Part shown: piece by piece, positions 42,029 through 50,915 of the stretch
How positions within the stretch are numbered: position 1 is the first letter of the stretch
How the letters are laid out: each line of letters starts with the position of its first letter
From: Massilia aurea
Lineage (GTDB): Bacteria; Pseudomonadota; Gammaproteobacteria; Burkholderiales; Burkholderiaceae_D
NCBI RefSeq assembly: GCF_014200505.1
Contig: NZ_JACHBX010000004.1
Span: forward strand, 591,613 to 655,612
Length of the DNA: 64,000 nucleotides
Direction of reading: 5' to 3'
Translations under genes and position numbers: made by a program
Notes under the pieces: generated by a model
Database searches by the model: none
Told to the model about the DNA's origin: nothing
Seen by the model: only the letters and a program-made list of their open reading frames with translations

Positions 42029-44056
42029 TCACCAGGTCTTGACCAGCGTCAGGCGCAGCGAGCGCGGTTCAATCGGGTGGAAATGCACATCTGCCACGGG
42101 CGCGGTCTCGCCCGCCAGTTGCGACTCGTAGAAGTAGTCGATCGCCGAGGCGCGCCGGTTGGTCAGGTTGAACGCTTCGAGCTCGAGCTGCAGGTCCTTC
42201 GCCAGCTGGTAACCCACGCGCCCGTTGAGTGTCACGCTCGCCTTCGAACGCACGCTGTCGTCCTCGATGAGCGGGCGTGGGCCGAACCAGCGCAGGCGCA
42301 GGGAACCCGACCACGGGCCGCTGCGGTCGACCGTCACGCCCAGTTGCGCAACGCCTTCGATGGCCCCTGGTATCCGGTTGCCCAGCGAGCGGGCGCGCGC
42401 CCAGGCCGCGTCGAAGTCGACCGACAGCCATTTGTAGGGCCGGTAGTAGTTCGAAAACTCGATGCCGTAGCGGCGGCTCGGATCGCCCGCCTCGGTGTTG
42501 CCGGCGTCGCCGATATAGGTCAGCTCGGAATCGAAGTCGAGGCGGTACACGGCCAGCGACATCTGCATCTTCGGAATCGCCTCGGTGCGCAGGCCAAACT
42601 CCACGCCGCGCGAACGCACGAGGCCTGGCGTGCGATCCACCGCATCGAGCGTTTTCGGGTCGACCGTGGCGACGGTGCCGCGCGCATCGTTGCTATGAAA
42701 GCCGTGGCCATAGTTGGCATACAGCTCGGTCGAGGCCCACGGGCCGTAGGCGATGTTCAGCGTCGGCGTGACCAGGGTGTCGTGCGCCTTGCCGGCGTTT
42801 TCAGGCCTGTCGCCATCGACGCGGAAGCGGTAGTTGTTCGCGCGTACACCGACGACCGTGCGCAGTGCATCGCTCCAGCGCGTGGCGTTCTCGACGAACA
42901 CCGCGCCACTCGTCTCGACGATGTGGTCTTCGCGCGTGGTGGCAATCCGTGCGCGCTTGCGAGTGTCGTACAGGCCGTTGTAGATATTGTCGTTCTGGAG
43001 CTGCGCGCCCACGGTCAGGTCGGACGACAGCGTGTCGCTGCGGTGCATGTGCCAGGTGTGGGTGGCATCGACGCCCGTCGTCACGCGCCGGTCGGGCTGG
43101 GCGAACTGGTCGCCGTTCACCGGATCGTTCAAGAAGTAGGTGAAGTTCGAGAACAGTTCGAGCTCGTTGCGGATCACGTAGGCGCTCACTTTAGAGGCCG
43201 AATCGGTATCGGTGCTGCGCCAGATGCCCGAGATGCTCTGACGGCGCGCCTGACCGCCATCGCTGTCGTCGATGAGGTCAAAGCGGCCGATGCGGCCATC
43301 CTCAACGGCCCGCAGCGGAATCTGGTCGGTCGAATTCCAGTGGCCGCTGTAGCTCATTGCGGTGACGTTCCAGCCATTGTTGGCGTAACCCTGGCTGTAG
43401 CGCAGCACGGCGTTGACCTTGCGGTAGCCATCGGGGCGCGTCCATGGGCCGTCGTTCTTCATCAGCTCCAGCGCGTACAGCAGGCTGCCGCCGGCAACCT
43501 CGGGCGAGCCGGCCAGCATCGTGCGGGCGTAGCCGTCCTGGCCGACCGTCGCGGACGCGATGCTTTTCACCAGGCGGTTGGCATAGCTGAGCGAGGCCAC
43601 GCCGGCGGACGAGAAATCGCCTTCACGCGCCGAGTACGGGCCCTTGCGGTAATCGAGCCGGCCCACCAGTTCGGGAATCAAAAAATTCAGGTCGGTCCAG
43701 CCCTGGCCGTGCGCGTGGCTGCGCTGGTTGACGGGCATCCCGTCGACCCAGGTGGCCAGGTCGGTGCCGTGGTCGAGATTGAAGCCGCGCAGGTAGAACT
43801 GGTTGGCCTTGCCTTCGCCGCTGTGCTGGCTGGCGATCAGGCCGGGCGTGACCTCGAGCAGCTCGCCCGGCCGGTAGGCGATGCGCCCGGCCAGGTCCTT
43901 CGCACCGGCGCTGCCGGCGCCGGCCGAATCGGCGATGCCGAGCTGGCTGGCGCGGGCGCCTTCGACCAGTACGCGCTGGAGCTGAAAATCATCGGCTTGA
44001 ACGGTCGATGAGACGAACAGCGCGGCGAGCACGCATGGGATGGGACGAAGCAGCAT
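42029..44056 (-). CDS. TonB-dependent outer-membrane receptor
   Basis: 675 residues from ATG 44056, with signal peptide MLLRPIPCVLAALFVSSTVQA. A TonB-box-like FQLQRVLVEG follows, then the plug domain (LLEVTPGLIASQHSGEGKA, FYLRGFNLDHGTD, VDGMPVNQRSH) and a 22-strand barrel ending in LRLTLVKTW with aromatic C-terminus. It imports a bulky ligand with energy from TonB. The ligand cannot be read from the sequence; linkage with two secreted peptidases and a hydroxylase suggests a peptide or peptide-metal complex. The longer frame upstream overlaps the DUF6702 gene and is rejected. Confidence 0.92.
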   Translation of the reverse strand: MLLRPIPCVLAALFVSSTVQADDFQLQRVLVEGARASQLGIADSAGAGSAGAKDLAGRIAYRPGELLEVTPGLIASQHSGEGKANQFYLRGFNLDHGTDLATWVDGMPVNQRSHAHGQGWTDLNFLIPELVGRLDYRKGPYSAREGDFSSAGVASLSYANRLVKSIASATVGQDGYARTMLAGSPEVAGGSLLYALELMKNDGPWTRPDGYRKVNAVLRYSQGYANNGWNVTAMSYSGHWNSTDQIPLRAVEDGRIGRFDLIDDSDGGQARRQSISGIWRSTDTDSASKVSAYVIRNELELFSNFTYFLNDPVNGDQFAQPDRRVTTGVDATHTWHMHRSDTLSSDLTVGAQLQNDNIYNGLYDTRKRARIATTREDHIVETSGAVFVENATRWSDALRTVVGVRANNYRFRVDGDRPENAGKAHDTLVTPTLNIAYGPWASTELYANYGHGFHSNDARGTVATVDPKTLDAVDRTPGLVRSRGVEFGLRTEAIPKMQMSLAVYRLDFDSELTYIGDAGNTEAGDPSRRYGIEFSNYYRPYKWLSVDFDAAWARARSLGNRIPGAIEGVAQLGVTVDRSGPWSGSLRLRWFGPRPLIEDDSVRSKASVTLNGRVGYQLAKDLQLELEAFNLTNRRASAIDYFYESQLAGETAPVADVHFHPIEPRSLRLTLVKTW

Positions 44057-44076
44057 GGCAATTTCAGAGTAAGGCT

Positions 44077-44571
44077 TCAGCGCGCGGGCTGTTCGAGCGT
44101 CTTGCGCATGAAGGTCAGCGAACGCACGGCGCCGCCTTCGTTGAGGTTCACGGTGTTGACCTGTTCGGCCATGAAGTCGACCAGGACGCCCTGGCGGATC
44201 ACGGCAGCTGCCGACAGCGGGGTGGCGGCCAGCTCCTGGTAGATCACGACGCTTTGCGCATCGGCCGTCATGCCGACCCAGGTCACGGGCAGCTTCTTGC
44301 CGTCCTTGTCGGCGAGCCAGAAGTGGCGCTCGACGTAGGTGCGCAGCACCGCCTGGTCTTCCACGTCGCTCAGGTCGAACTGGCGCCCGTACAGATTGAG
44401 CAGCAGTGCGTCGATATCGTGCGCCGTGTAGGTGTGGACGATTTCCGTGCTCTCGGTGCGCGCGTTGTACGAGATGTCGGTCATGCCGAAGTGGAAGCGG
44501 TGCGCGCTGGCCGTGGCGCTGGCGCACAGCAGCAGCGCCAGGAGCAGCGACTTCAATCCGCGCAGCGTCAT
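44077..44571 (-). CDS. DUF6702 exported protein
   Basis: 164 residues with a Sec signal peptide (LKSLLLALLLCASATASAHRFHFG) and the DUF6702 pattern: HRFHFGMTDISYN, a conserved IVHTYTAHDIDALL, and ERHFWL. Members are periplasmic, unknown in function, and often sit beside M1 peptidases and TonB receptors, as here. Its ATG overlaps the stop of the upstream M1 peptidase as ATGA, and the TonB receptor starts 20 bases after its stop. Confidence 0.82.
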   Translation of the reverse strand: MTLRGLKSLLLALLLCASATASAHRFHFGMTDISYNARTESTEIVHTYTAHDIDALLLNLYGRQFDLSDVEDQAVLRTYVERHFWLADKDGKKLPVTWVGMTADAQSVVIYQELAATPLSAAAVIRQGVLVDFMAEQVNTVNLNEGGAVRSLTFMRKTLEQPAR

Positions 44572-46943
44572 TGGGCCGCCTTCGGTGCCGCGGTTGGTGT
44601 CGATTTTAATGGCGTGGCCGCGTCGCGCATCAGGTTGTTCGGATCGCGCTCGGTCTTGAACAGCTCCAGGCGCGACGGCGTCGCCTTGCGTGGCCAGCTA
44701 TTGTTGCTGACATCGATGTCGGCCGTTTCCCAGTACGGGTCCTGGGTCAGGCCGACGATCGGCTCGTCGGTGACGAACAGCTTCGTGATCTTTTTGGGCG
44801 AATAGCGCCACACTTCGGCCGGAATGCGCTCGATCGTTTTTTTGCCGCTCTTGAAGGTCAGCTCCACAATCAGCGGCATCACGAGGCCACCGCGATTGGA
44901 AAAGTCGACCAGCGTCAGGTGCTTGCCTTCCTTGAGCAGTGCCTTTTCCCAGTCTTCCAGCCCGGCCGTCGTTTCGGCGAAGGTGTTGCGGTCCTTGTTG
45001 GTGACGGTGAATTCGTCGTGTTCGTTGTAGAAGTCCTTCAGCTCGGGATGTGCATCGACGCGGCGCGGCATTCCCTGGTTGCGCTGGTCGGTCACCGACA
45101 CCGGCTCGGCGGCGCGGCGCGCGCGCTGCCAGGCTTTTTCGACTTCCGGGTCCTTGGACGACACCGTGTACTCGCTGATGCCGTCGACGCTGATGTCCAC
45201 CGCGTCGGTCGTGTAGAACCAGCCGCGCCAGAACCAGTCGAGGTCCGTGCCCGACGCGTCTTCCATCGTGCGGAAGAAGTCGGCCGGGGTGGGGCGCTTG
45301 AACTTCCAGCGCTCGGCGTATTCCTTGAACGCGAAGTCGAACAGCTCGCGCCCCAGCACCGTCTCGCGCAGGATGTTGAAGGCGGTGGCCGGCTTGGCAT
45401 AGGCGTTGGCACCGCGCTGCAGCGTCGACTCGGCATTCGTCATGATCGGCGCCTGGTTCGTGCTGCGCATGTAGTCGACGATGTCGCGCGGCTCGCCACG
45501 GCGCGCCGGATAGTTCTCTTCCCACGCCTGTTCGGCCAAAAACTGCAGGAAGCTGTTCATCCCTTCGTCCATCCAGGTCCACTGGCGCTCGTCCGAATTG
45601 ACGATCATCGGGAAGTAGTTGTGGCCCACCTCGTGAATGATCACGCTGATCAGGCCATACTTGGCGGCCTGCGAGTACGTCAGCTCACCTGTCTTGGCGT
45701 CCTTGACGGGGCGGCGGCCGTTAAACGACAGCATCGGGTATTCCATGCCGCCCACCGGCCCGTTGACCGAGATCGCCACCGGATACGGGTAGTCGAACGA
45801 GTACTTGTTGTACTGCTCGATCGTGTGGATCACGGCCGGCGTCGAGTATTTTTCCCACAGCGGATTGGCTTCGGCCGGGTAGTACGACATCGCCATCACG
45901 TCCTGTTTGCCGCTCTTGATGCCCTGCGCATCCCAGATGAACTTGCGGCTCGACGCGAACGCGAAGTCGCGCACGTTCTTGGCGTTGAAGCGCCAGGTGC
46001 GGTTGCCAGTGGCGCGGCCCTTTTCGGTCGCCTGCGCTTCTTCCTGCGACACGATCATCACCGGTTTGCCGGCCTTTTTCGCCTGCTGCAGCCGCTCGCG
46101 CTGGACGCTGCTCAAGACCTCGCCCGCGTTCTGCAGCTCTCCGGTGGCGGCCACGATGTGGTCGCTCGGCACCGTGATCGCCACATCGTAGTCGCCAAAT
46201 TCCAGCGTGAATTCGCCGTCGCCCAGGTATTGCGCGTTCTGCCAGCCGGCCGCGTCGTAGTAGGCGGCCATGCGCGGGAACCACTGCGCGATTTCGTAGA
46301 TGTCGTTGCCGTCCTTGAAGCGCTCGAAGCCCATGCGGCGGCCCAGCACGTTCATCTCGGGGATGTTGAAGCGCCAGGCCACGTTGAACGACACCTTGGC
46401 ACCCGGTTTCAATGGCTGCGGCAGGTCGATCCGCATCATCGTCTTGTTGATCGTGTGCGCCAGCGCGCGGCCGTCGCTGCCGGTCACGCTCCCGATCTCG
46501 ATGCCGCCGGCGAACTTGCCTGCCTCGAGCGTGAAGCGCAGCGCGTCGAACTTCACGCCATCGTTGCTCCTGGCCTGCCACGCGCTGCGCGATGGCAGCG
46601 TCGTGATCTTGCGGTTGTCCGAGTCGCTGCGGAACATGTTCTGGTCCAGCTGTACCCACAGGTACGACAGCGTGTCGGGCGAGTTGTTGTGGTACGTGAC
46701 CGTGCCGGCGCCGCTGATGGCGCGACTGGCTTCATCGAGCGACACGCGCAGCTTGTAGTCGGCGCGCTGCTGCCAGTAGGCGTGGCCCGGTGCGCCGGCC
46801 GCATTGCGCGTGACGCCGGGCGTCGGCAGCAGCTCGTCCAGCTGGCGGAACTTGTCGTCGAAGGCCGGGCCGGCCGCGCTGGCGGTCATCGCAACGCCAA
46901 GAGTGAAGGTCGCGAAGGCCGCGTGCAGGTGGGGGATGTTCAT
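44568..46943 (-). CDS. Secreted M1-family metallopeptidase, copy 1
   Basis: 791 residues from ATG 46943 with a signal peptide (MNIPHLHAAFATFTLGVAMTASA). M1 hallmarks: GGMEYPM as the exopeptidase motif, zinc motif HEVGH (H437, E438, H441) and the third ligand E460 in WMDEG, i.e. HEXXH-18-E. The architecture matches the unusual 'M1 family metallopeptidase' type with GxMEY rather than GAMEN. It likely trims peptides in the periplasm. It is the second of two near-identical neighbours and is coupled to DUF6702. A longer start at 47027 has no signal peptide and is rejected. Confidence 0.9.
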   Translation of the reverse strand: MNIPHLHAAFATFTLGVAMTASAAGPAFDDKFRQLDELLPTPGVTRNAAGAPGHAYWQQRADYKLRVSLDEASRAISGAGTVTYHNNSPDTLSYLWVQLDQNMFRSDSDNRKITTLPSRSAWQARSNDGVKFDALRFTLEAGKFAGGIEIGSVTGSDGRALAHTINKTMMRIDLPQPLKPGAKVSFNVAWRFNIPEMNVLGRRMGFERFKDGNDIYEIAQWFPRMAAYYDAAGWQNAQYLGDGEFTLEFGDYDVAITVPSDHIVAATGELQNAGEVLSSVQRERLQQAKKAGKPVMIVSQEEAQATEKGRATGNRTWRFNAKNVRDFAFASSRKFIWDAQGIKSGKQDVMAMSYYPAEANPLWEKYSTPAVIHTIEQYNKYSFDYPYPVAISVNGPVGGMEYPMLSFNGRRPVKDAKTGELTYSQAAKYGLISVIIHEVGHNYFPMIVNSDERQWTWMDEGMNSFLQFLAEQAWEENYPARRGEPRDIVDYMRSTNQAPIMTNAESTLQRGANAYAKPATAFNILRETVLGRELFDFAFKEYAERWKFKRPTPADFFRTMEDASGTDLDWFWRGWFYTTDAVDISVDGISEYTVSSKDPEVEKAWQRARRAAEPVSVTDQRNQGMPRRVDAHPELKDFYNEHDEFTVTNKDRNTFAETTAGLEDWEKALLKEGKHLTLVDFSNRGGLVMPLIVELTFKSGKKTIERIPAEVWRYSPKKITKLFVTDEPIVGLTQDPYWETADIDVSNNSWPRKATPSRLELFKTERDPNNLMRDAATPLKSTPTAAPKAAQ

Positions 46944-46986
46944 GGTCGTGGAGCCTGACAATATATTTTCTGCGACAGCGTAAAAA

Positions 46987-47085
46987 CGTCGTTCCCGCCC
47001 TCGCCGGGCGCCTTGGCGGGAACCCAAGGTGTTCGCGTTGTCGAAACGCTGGCAAACTTGGGTTCCCGCCTCCGCGGGAACGACG
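46987..47085. repeat. REP-like inverted pair between the two M1 genes
   Basis: Unit 46987-47028 (with a longer, partly different centre) and inverted unit 47057-47085 share the CGTCGTTCCCGCC...GGGAACCCAAG sequence with the 12642 pair. The pair lies between the stop of one M1 gene and the start of the other. Confidence 0.8.
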
Positions 47086-47116
47086 GATCTGGTGCTAACT
47101 TAATGACGCATGGACG

Positions 47117-49492
47117 TCACTGCGCAGGCGTTGCTGCGTCTTCCGCATCTTTTGCATCCTTCGTCTTGAGCTTCGAATTGAAGTCGCGCATCAGGTTGTT
47201 CGGATCGCGTTCGGTCTTGAACAGTTCGAGACGCGACGGCGTCGCCTTGCGTGGCCAGCTGTTGTTGCTGACGTCGACGTCGGCCGTTTCCCAGTTCGGG
47301 TCCTGCGTCAGGCCGACGATCGGTTCATCGGTGACGAACAGCTTCGTGATCTTGGTCGGCGAATAGCGCCACACTTCGGCCGGGATACGCTCGATGGTTT
47401 TCTGGCCGTTCTTCAGCGTCAGTTCCACGATCAGCGGCGTGACCAGGCCACCCACGTTCGAGAAGTCGACCAGCGTCAGGTGCTTGCCTTCCTTGAGCAG
47501 CGCCTTTTCCCAGTCTTCCAGATCGGCCGTCGTTTCCGCGAACTTGTTGCGGTCCTTGTTGGTAACGGTGAACTCGTCGTTCTCGTTGTAGAAGTCCTTC
47601 AGTTCCGGGTGCGCATCGACGCGGCGCGGCATGCCCTTGTTGCGCTGGTCCGTGATCGAGACCGGCTCGGCGGCGCGGCGTGCGCGCGCCATGGCTTTCT
47701 CGACTTCCGGATCCTTGGACGACACCGTGTATTCGGTGATGCCGTCGACGCTCACGTCCACCGCGTCGGTGGTGTAGAACCAGCCGCGCCAGAACCAGTC
47801 GAGGTCCGTGCCCGATGCGTCTTCCATCGTGCGGAAGAAGTCAGCCGGCGTCGGGCGCTTGAACTTCCAGCGCTCGGCGTATTCCTTGAACGCGAAGTCG
47901 AACAGCTCGCGGCCCAGCACCGTCTCGCGCAGCACGTTCAGCGCGGTGGCCGGCTTGGCGTAGGCGTTGTTACCGAACTGCAGAACCGATTCCGAGTTGG
48001 TCATGATCGGCACTTGATTCGTGCTCTTCATGTAGGTGGTGATGGCGCGCGGGTCGCCGCGGCCGCCCGGCCAGTTGGCTTCCCAGGCTTCCTGCGCCAG
48101 GAACTGCACGAACGAGTTCAGGCCTTCATCCATCCAGGTCCACTGACGTTCGTCGGAATTGACGATCATCGGGAAGTAGTTGTGGCCCACTTCGTGGATG
48201 ATCACGCCGATCAGGCCATACTTGGTGCGCTGCGAGTACGTCAGTTCGCCGGTCTTCTTGTCCTTGCTCGGACGCGGACCGTTAAACGAAATCATCGGGT
48301 ATTCCATGCCTCCCACCGGACCGTTGACCGAGATCGCGGTCGGGTACGGGTAGTCGAACGAGTACTTGTTGTACTGCTCGATGGTGTGGATGATCGCCTG
48401 GGTCGAGTACTTCTCCCACAGCGGATTGCCTTCCTTCGGGTAGTACGACATCGCCAGCACGTCCTGCTTGCCGCTCTTGACCGCCTGCGCATCCCAGATG
48501 AACTTGCGGCTCGACGCGAACGCGAAGTCGCGCACGTTCTTCGCCTTGAAGTGCCAGGTTTTCATGGCCGTGCTGCGGACCTTCTCGGCCGCTTCGGCTT
48601 CGGCCTGGGTCACGATGATGACCGGCTTTTTCGCCGTCTTTGCCTGTTGCAGGCGATCGCGCTGGGCGGCCGTCAGGACCTCGCCCGGGTTTTGCAGTTC
48701 GCCCGTGGAAGCGACGATGTGGTCGCCCGGCACCGTGATGCGCACGTCGTAGTCGCCGAATTCCAGCGTGAATTCGCCCGAGCCCAGGAACTGCTTGTGC
48801 TGCCAGCCGTACACGTCATAGTAGGCGGCCATGCGCGGGAACCACTGGGCGACTTCGAACAGGTCGTTCTTGTCGTCGAAGGTTTCGTAGCCGGCGCGCC
48901 CGCCAAGCACCTTCTGCTCATTGATGTTGTAGCGCCAGTCGATACCAAACGTCACCTTCGCGCCGGGTTTGAGCGGCTGCGGCAGGTCGATCCGCATCAT
49001 CGTCTTGTTGATGGTGTACGGCAGCGGGCGACCGCCCGCATCCTTGACCGCCAGGATGTCGAAGCCGCCGGGGAAGGTGCGCCCCTCGAGCACGGTGCGC
49101 AGGGCATCGTATTTCAGGCCGGTGGTCTGGGTACCGTTGGCCCAGGCATCACGCGAAGGCAGGATGGCGCTCTGGCGTGCATCCGAATCGGTCTTGTAGA
49201 TGTTCTGGTCGAGCTGCACCCACAGGTATTTGAGGGTATCCGGGGAATTGTTGTGGTAGGTGACCGTGCCGGCGCCGGAGAGCGCGCGTTTGGCTTCATC
49301 GAGCGTGGTGCGGATCGTGTAATCGGCGCGTTGCTGCCAGTAGGCGTGACCCGGGGCGCCGGAGGCGGTGCGGATCGTGCCTGGGGTCGGCAGCAGCTCA
49401 TCGAGCTGGCGGAACTTGTCGTCGAACGGTGCTGCGGCAAACGATGATGCTGCGAGGCATAGAGCTGCTACGCCGATTGGCAAACGAAACAT
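47117..49492 (-). CDS. Secreted M1-family metallopeptidase, copy 2
   Basis: Exactly 791 residues, like copy 1, and very similar along the whole length, with near-identity in the C-terminal half (RWKFKRPTPADFFRTMEDAS and beyond). Signal peptide MFRLPIGVAALCLAASSFAA; zinc motif HEVGH (H433, E434, H437) with WMDEG 18 residues on; GGMEYPM. The C-terminus adds a Lys/Asp/Ala-rich tail. Zinc ligands are intact in both copies, so neither is a decayed duplicate. First gene of the presumed operon. Confidence 0.9.
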   Translation of the reverse strand: MFRLPIGVAALCLAASSFAAAPFDDKFRQLDELLPTPGTIRTASGAPGHAYWQQRADYTIRTTLDEAKRALSGAGTVTYHNNSPDTLKYLWVQLDQNIYKTDSDARQSAILPSRDAWANGTQTTGLKYDALRTVLEGRTFPGGFDILAVKDAGGRPLPYTINKTMMRIDLPQPLKPGAKVTFGIDWRYNINEQKVLGGRAGYETFDDKNDLFEVAQWFPRMAAYYDVYGWQHKQFLGSGEFTLEFGDYDVRITVPGDHIVASTGELQNPGEVLTAAQRDRLQQAKTAKKPVIIVTQAEAEAAEKVRSTAMKTWHFKAKNVRDFAFASSRKFIWDAQAVKSGKQDVLAMSYYPKEGNPLWEKYSTQAIIHTIEQYNKYSFDYPYPTAISVNGPVGGMEYPMISFNGPRPSKDKKTGELTYSQRTKYGLIGVIIHEVGHNYFPMIVNSDERQWTWMDEGLNSFVQFLAQEAWEANWPGGRGDPRAITTYMKSTNQVPIMTNSESVLQFGNNAYAKPATALNVLRETVLGRELFDFAFKEYAERWKFKRPTPADFFRTMEDASGTDLDWFWRGWFYTTDAVDVSVDGITEYTVSSKDPEVEKAMARARRAAEPVSITDQRNKGMPRRVDAHPELKDFYNENDEFTVTNKDRNKFAETTADLEDWEKALLKEGKHLTLVDFSNVGGLVTPLIVELTLKNGQKTIERIPAEVWRYSPTKITKLFVTDEPIVGLTQDPNWETADVDVSNNSWPRKATPSRLELFKTERDPNNLMRDFNSKLKTKDAKDAEDAATPAQ

Positions 49493-49680
49493 GATTCCCC
49501 TGGATTTGTTGTTGGAAATATGACAGGAATTCTATCGTTGATATTCCTCAATTGCTTAACGTATTTGTAAAAATCCAGATACATGTGGCGGCGCCACACC
49601 AATGACGCGCGCTTGCATGTTCGCTTGCATGGTCTCGGGCGCGTGCAGCGGTTCCCATTGGCGGGAACGCTGGAAGAAAG

Positions 49681-50859
49681 CTATGCCGCCGGCATGCTGA
49701 AGGTGAATGTGATGCGCCCGTCCGTTGAGGTGACGCCGATCGCGCCGTCGTGGCCGCGCGCGATCTGGTCGACGATGTACAGGCCCAGTCCCAGGCCTTC
49801 GTCGCCGGCGCGCGAGGTGGCGCGCCAGTAGGGCTTGAACAGCTGGTCGATGACAGCCTGGCTCAGATCGGGGCCGGCGTTGCTCACGGCGAGCACGAAG
49901 CTGGCGCCGTCGACGCGCGCGTCCACGTGGATCGGCTCCCCGCTGTCGCCGTGCAGCAGCGCATTCTTGAGCAGATTCGACAGCAGTTGCGCGAGCCGCT
50001 GCGGATCGCTGCGCAGCGCGATGTCACGCGCGATGTCGGACCGGATCACGCGGTCGGGGTACACGCCGCGCAGTTCGTCGACCACCTGGTCGAGCATCAG
50101 GTGCACGTCGGCGCTCTGGCACAGTTCGAGCGCCAGGCCCGAGCCCATGCGCCCGCGCGTGAAATCGACCACGTTGTCGACCAGGCCGGCCATGCGCATG
50201 GCGCTGCTGCGCACGCGTTCGACGATCTTGTCGGTGGCCGGATCGGTGCTGCGGCGCTTGAGCAGTTCGGCGCCGGTCAGGATGGCGCTGAGCGGCGTGC
50301 GCAGGTCGTGGCCCAGCACGGCGATGAACTGTTCGCGCAGTTCGGCTGTCTCGCGTTCGGACAGCAGGTCCGAGCGGGTATCGCGCAGCGAGCGGTCGGT
50401 TTCGAGCTGGCGCGAAATGAGTTCGGCAAACAGCGTCAGCGCCGACATCGTGGCGCCCTCGCTCAATGCCGCCGGCTCGGGATCGAGGCCGCACAGCGTG
50501 CCGAAGTAGTCGCCGTCGGGACGGAAGATCGGGATCGAAAAATAGCTCTGGAACCCGTACAGGCGCGGCGTGTGGTGGTCGCGATACGAATCGCTGTCAC
50601 GCACGCTGTCGATGACGATCGGCTGGCGCGTCGCGCGCACTTCTTCGCACAGCGTGGTGGTGACGTCCAGCGGGTCGCCCGCCCGCAGGCCGAACCCGAG
50701 CTCGTCGTGGACAGCGCAGGTGGTCCAGGTGGTGTCGGTGACGTGCGCGATGCAGACGAACCCCAGTCCGGTCATGGTCGCCACGGTTTCCAGCACGCGC
50801 GGCACGGCGGCGATGGCCTGGATTTCCCTGACGTGCTGGGGGACGGTGTCTGGCATCAT
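49681..50859 (-). CDS. GAF-domain sensor histidine kinase
   Basis: 392 residues from ATG 50859 (a second ATG follows at 50856). The GAF domain (~15-165; FVCIAHVTDTTWTTC, CEEVRATRQPIVIDSV, GFQSYFSIPIFRPDG) precedes a coiled region and the H box VLGHDLRTPLSAI, then N box LLSNLLKNALLHG, and G boxes GPDLS and DEGLGLGLYIVDQIA. No membrane helix: a soluble kinase sensing a small molecule, redox state or light through the GAF pocket. No response regulator is adjacent. The upstream open frame overlaps the M29-like gene and is rejected. Confidence 0.9.
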   Translation of the reverse strand: MMPDTVPQHVREIQAIAAVPRVLETVATMTGLGFVCIAHVTDTTWTTCAVHDELGFGLRAGDPLDVTTTLCEEVRATRQPIVIDSVRDSDSYRDHHTPRLYGFQSYFSIPIFRPDGDYFGTLCGLDPEPAALSEGATMSALTLFAELISRQLETDRSLRDTRSDLLSERETAELREQFIAVLGHDLRTPLSAILTGAELLKRRSTDPATDKIVERVRSSAMRMAGLVDNVVDFTRGRMGSGLALELCQSADVHLMLDQVVDELRGVYPDRVIRSDIARDIALRSDPQRLAQLLSNLLKNALLHGDSGEPIHVDARVDGASFVLAVSNAGPDLSQAVIDQLFKPYWRATSRAGDEGLGLGLYIVDQIARGHDGAIGVTSTDGRITFTFSMPAA

Positions 50860-50915
50860 GGGGCCCTGGTAAATGAGGTCGAAATCATACCATCCACGGG
50901 CGGGCGTGGTCCGGT

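Noticed and set aside
44568..49492. Tandem M1 genes as an assembly duplication artefact
   Set aside because: The copies differ in signal peptide, many codons and tail, and the intervening DNA is unique, so both are real.
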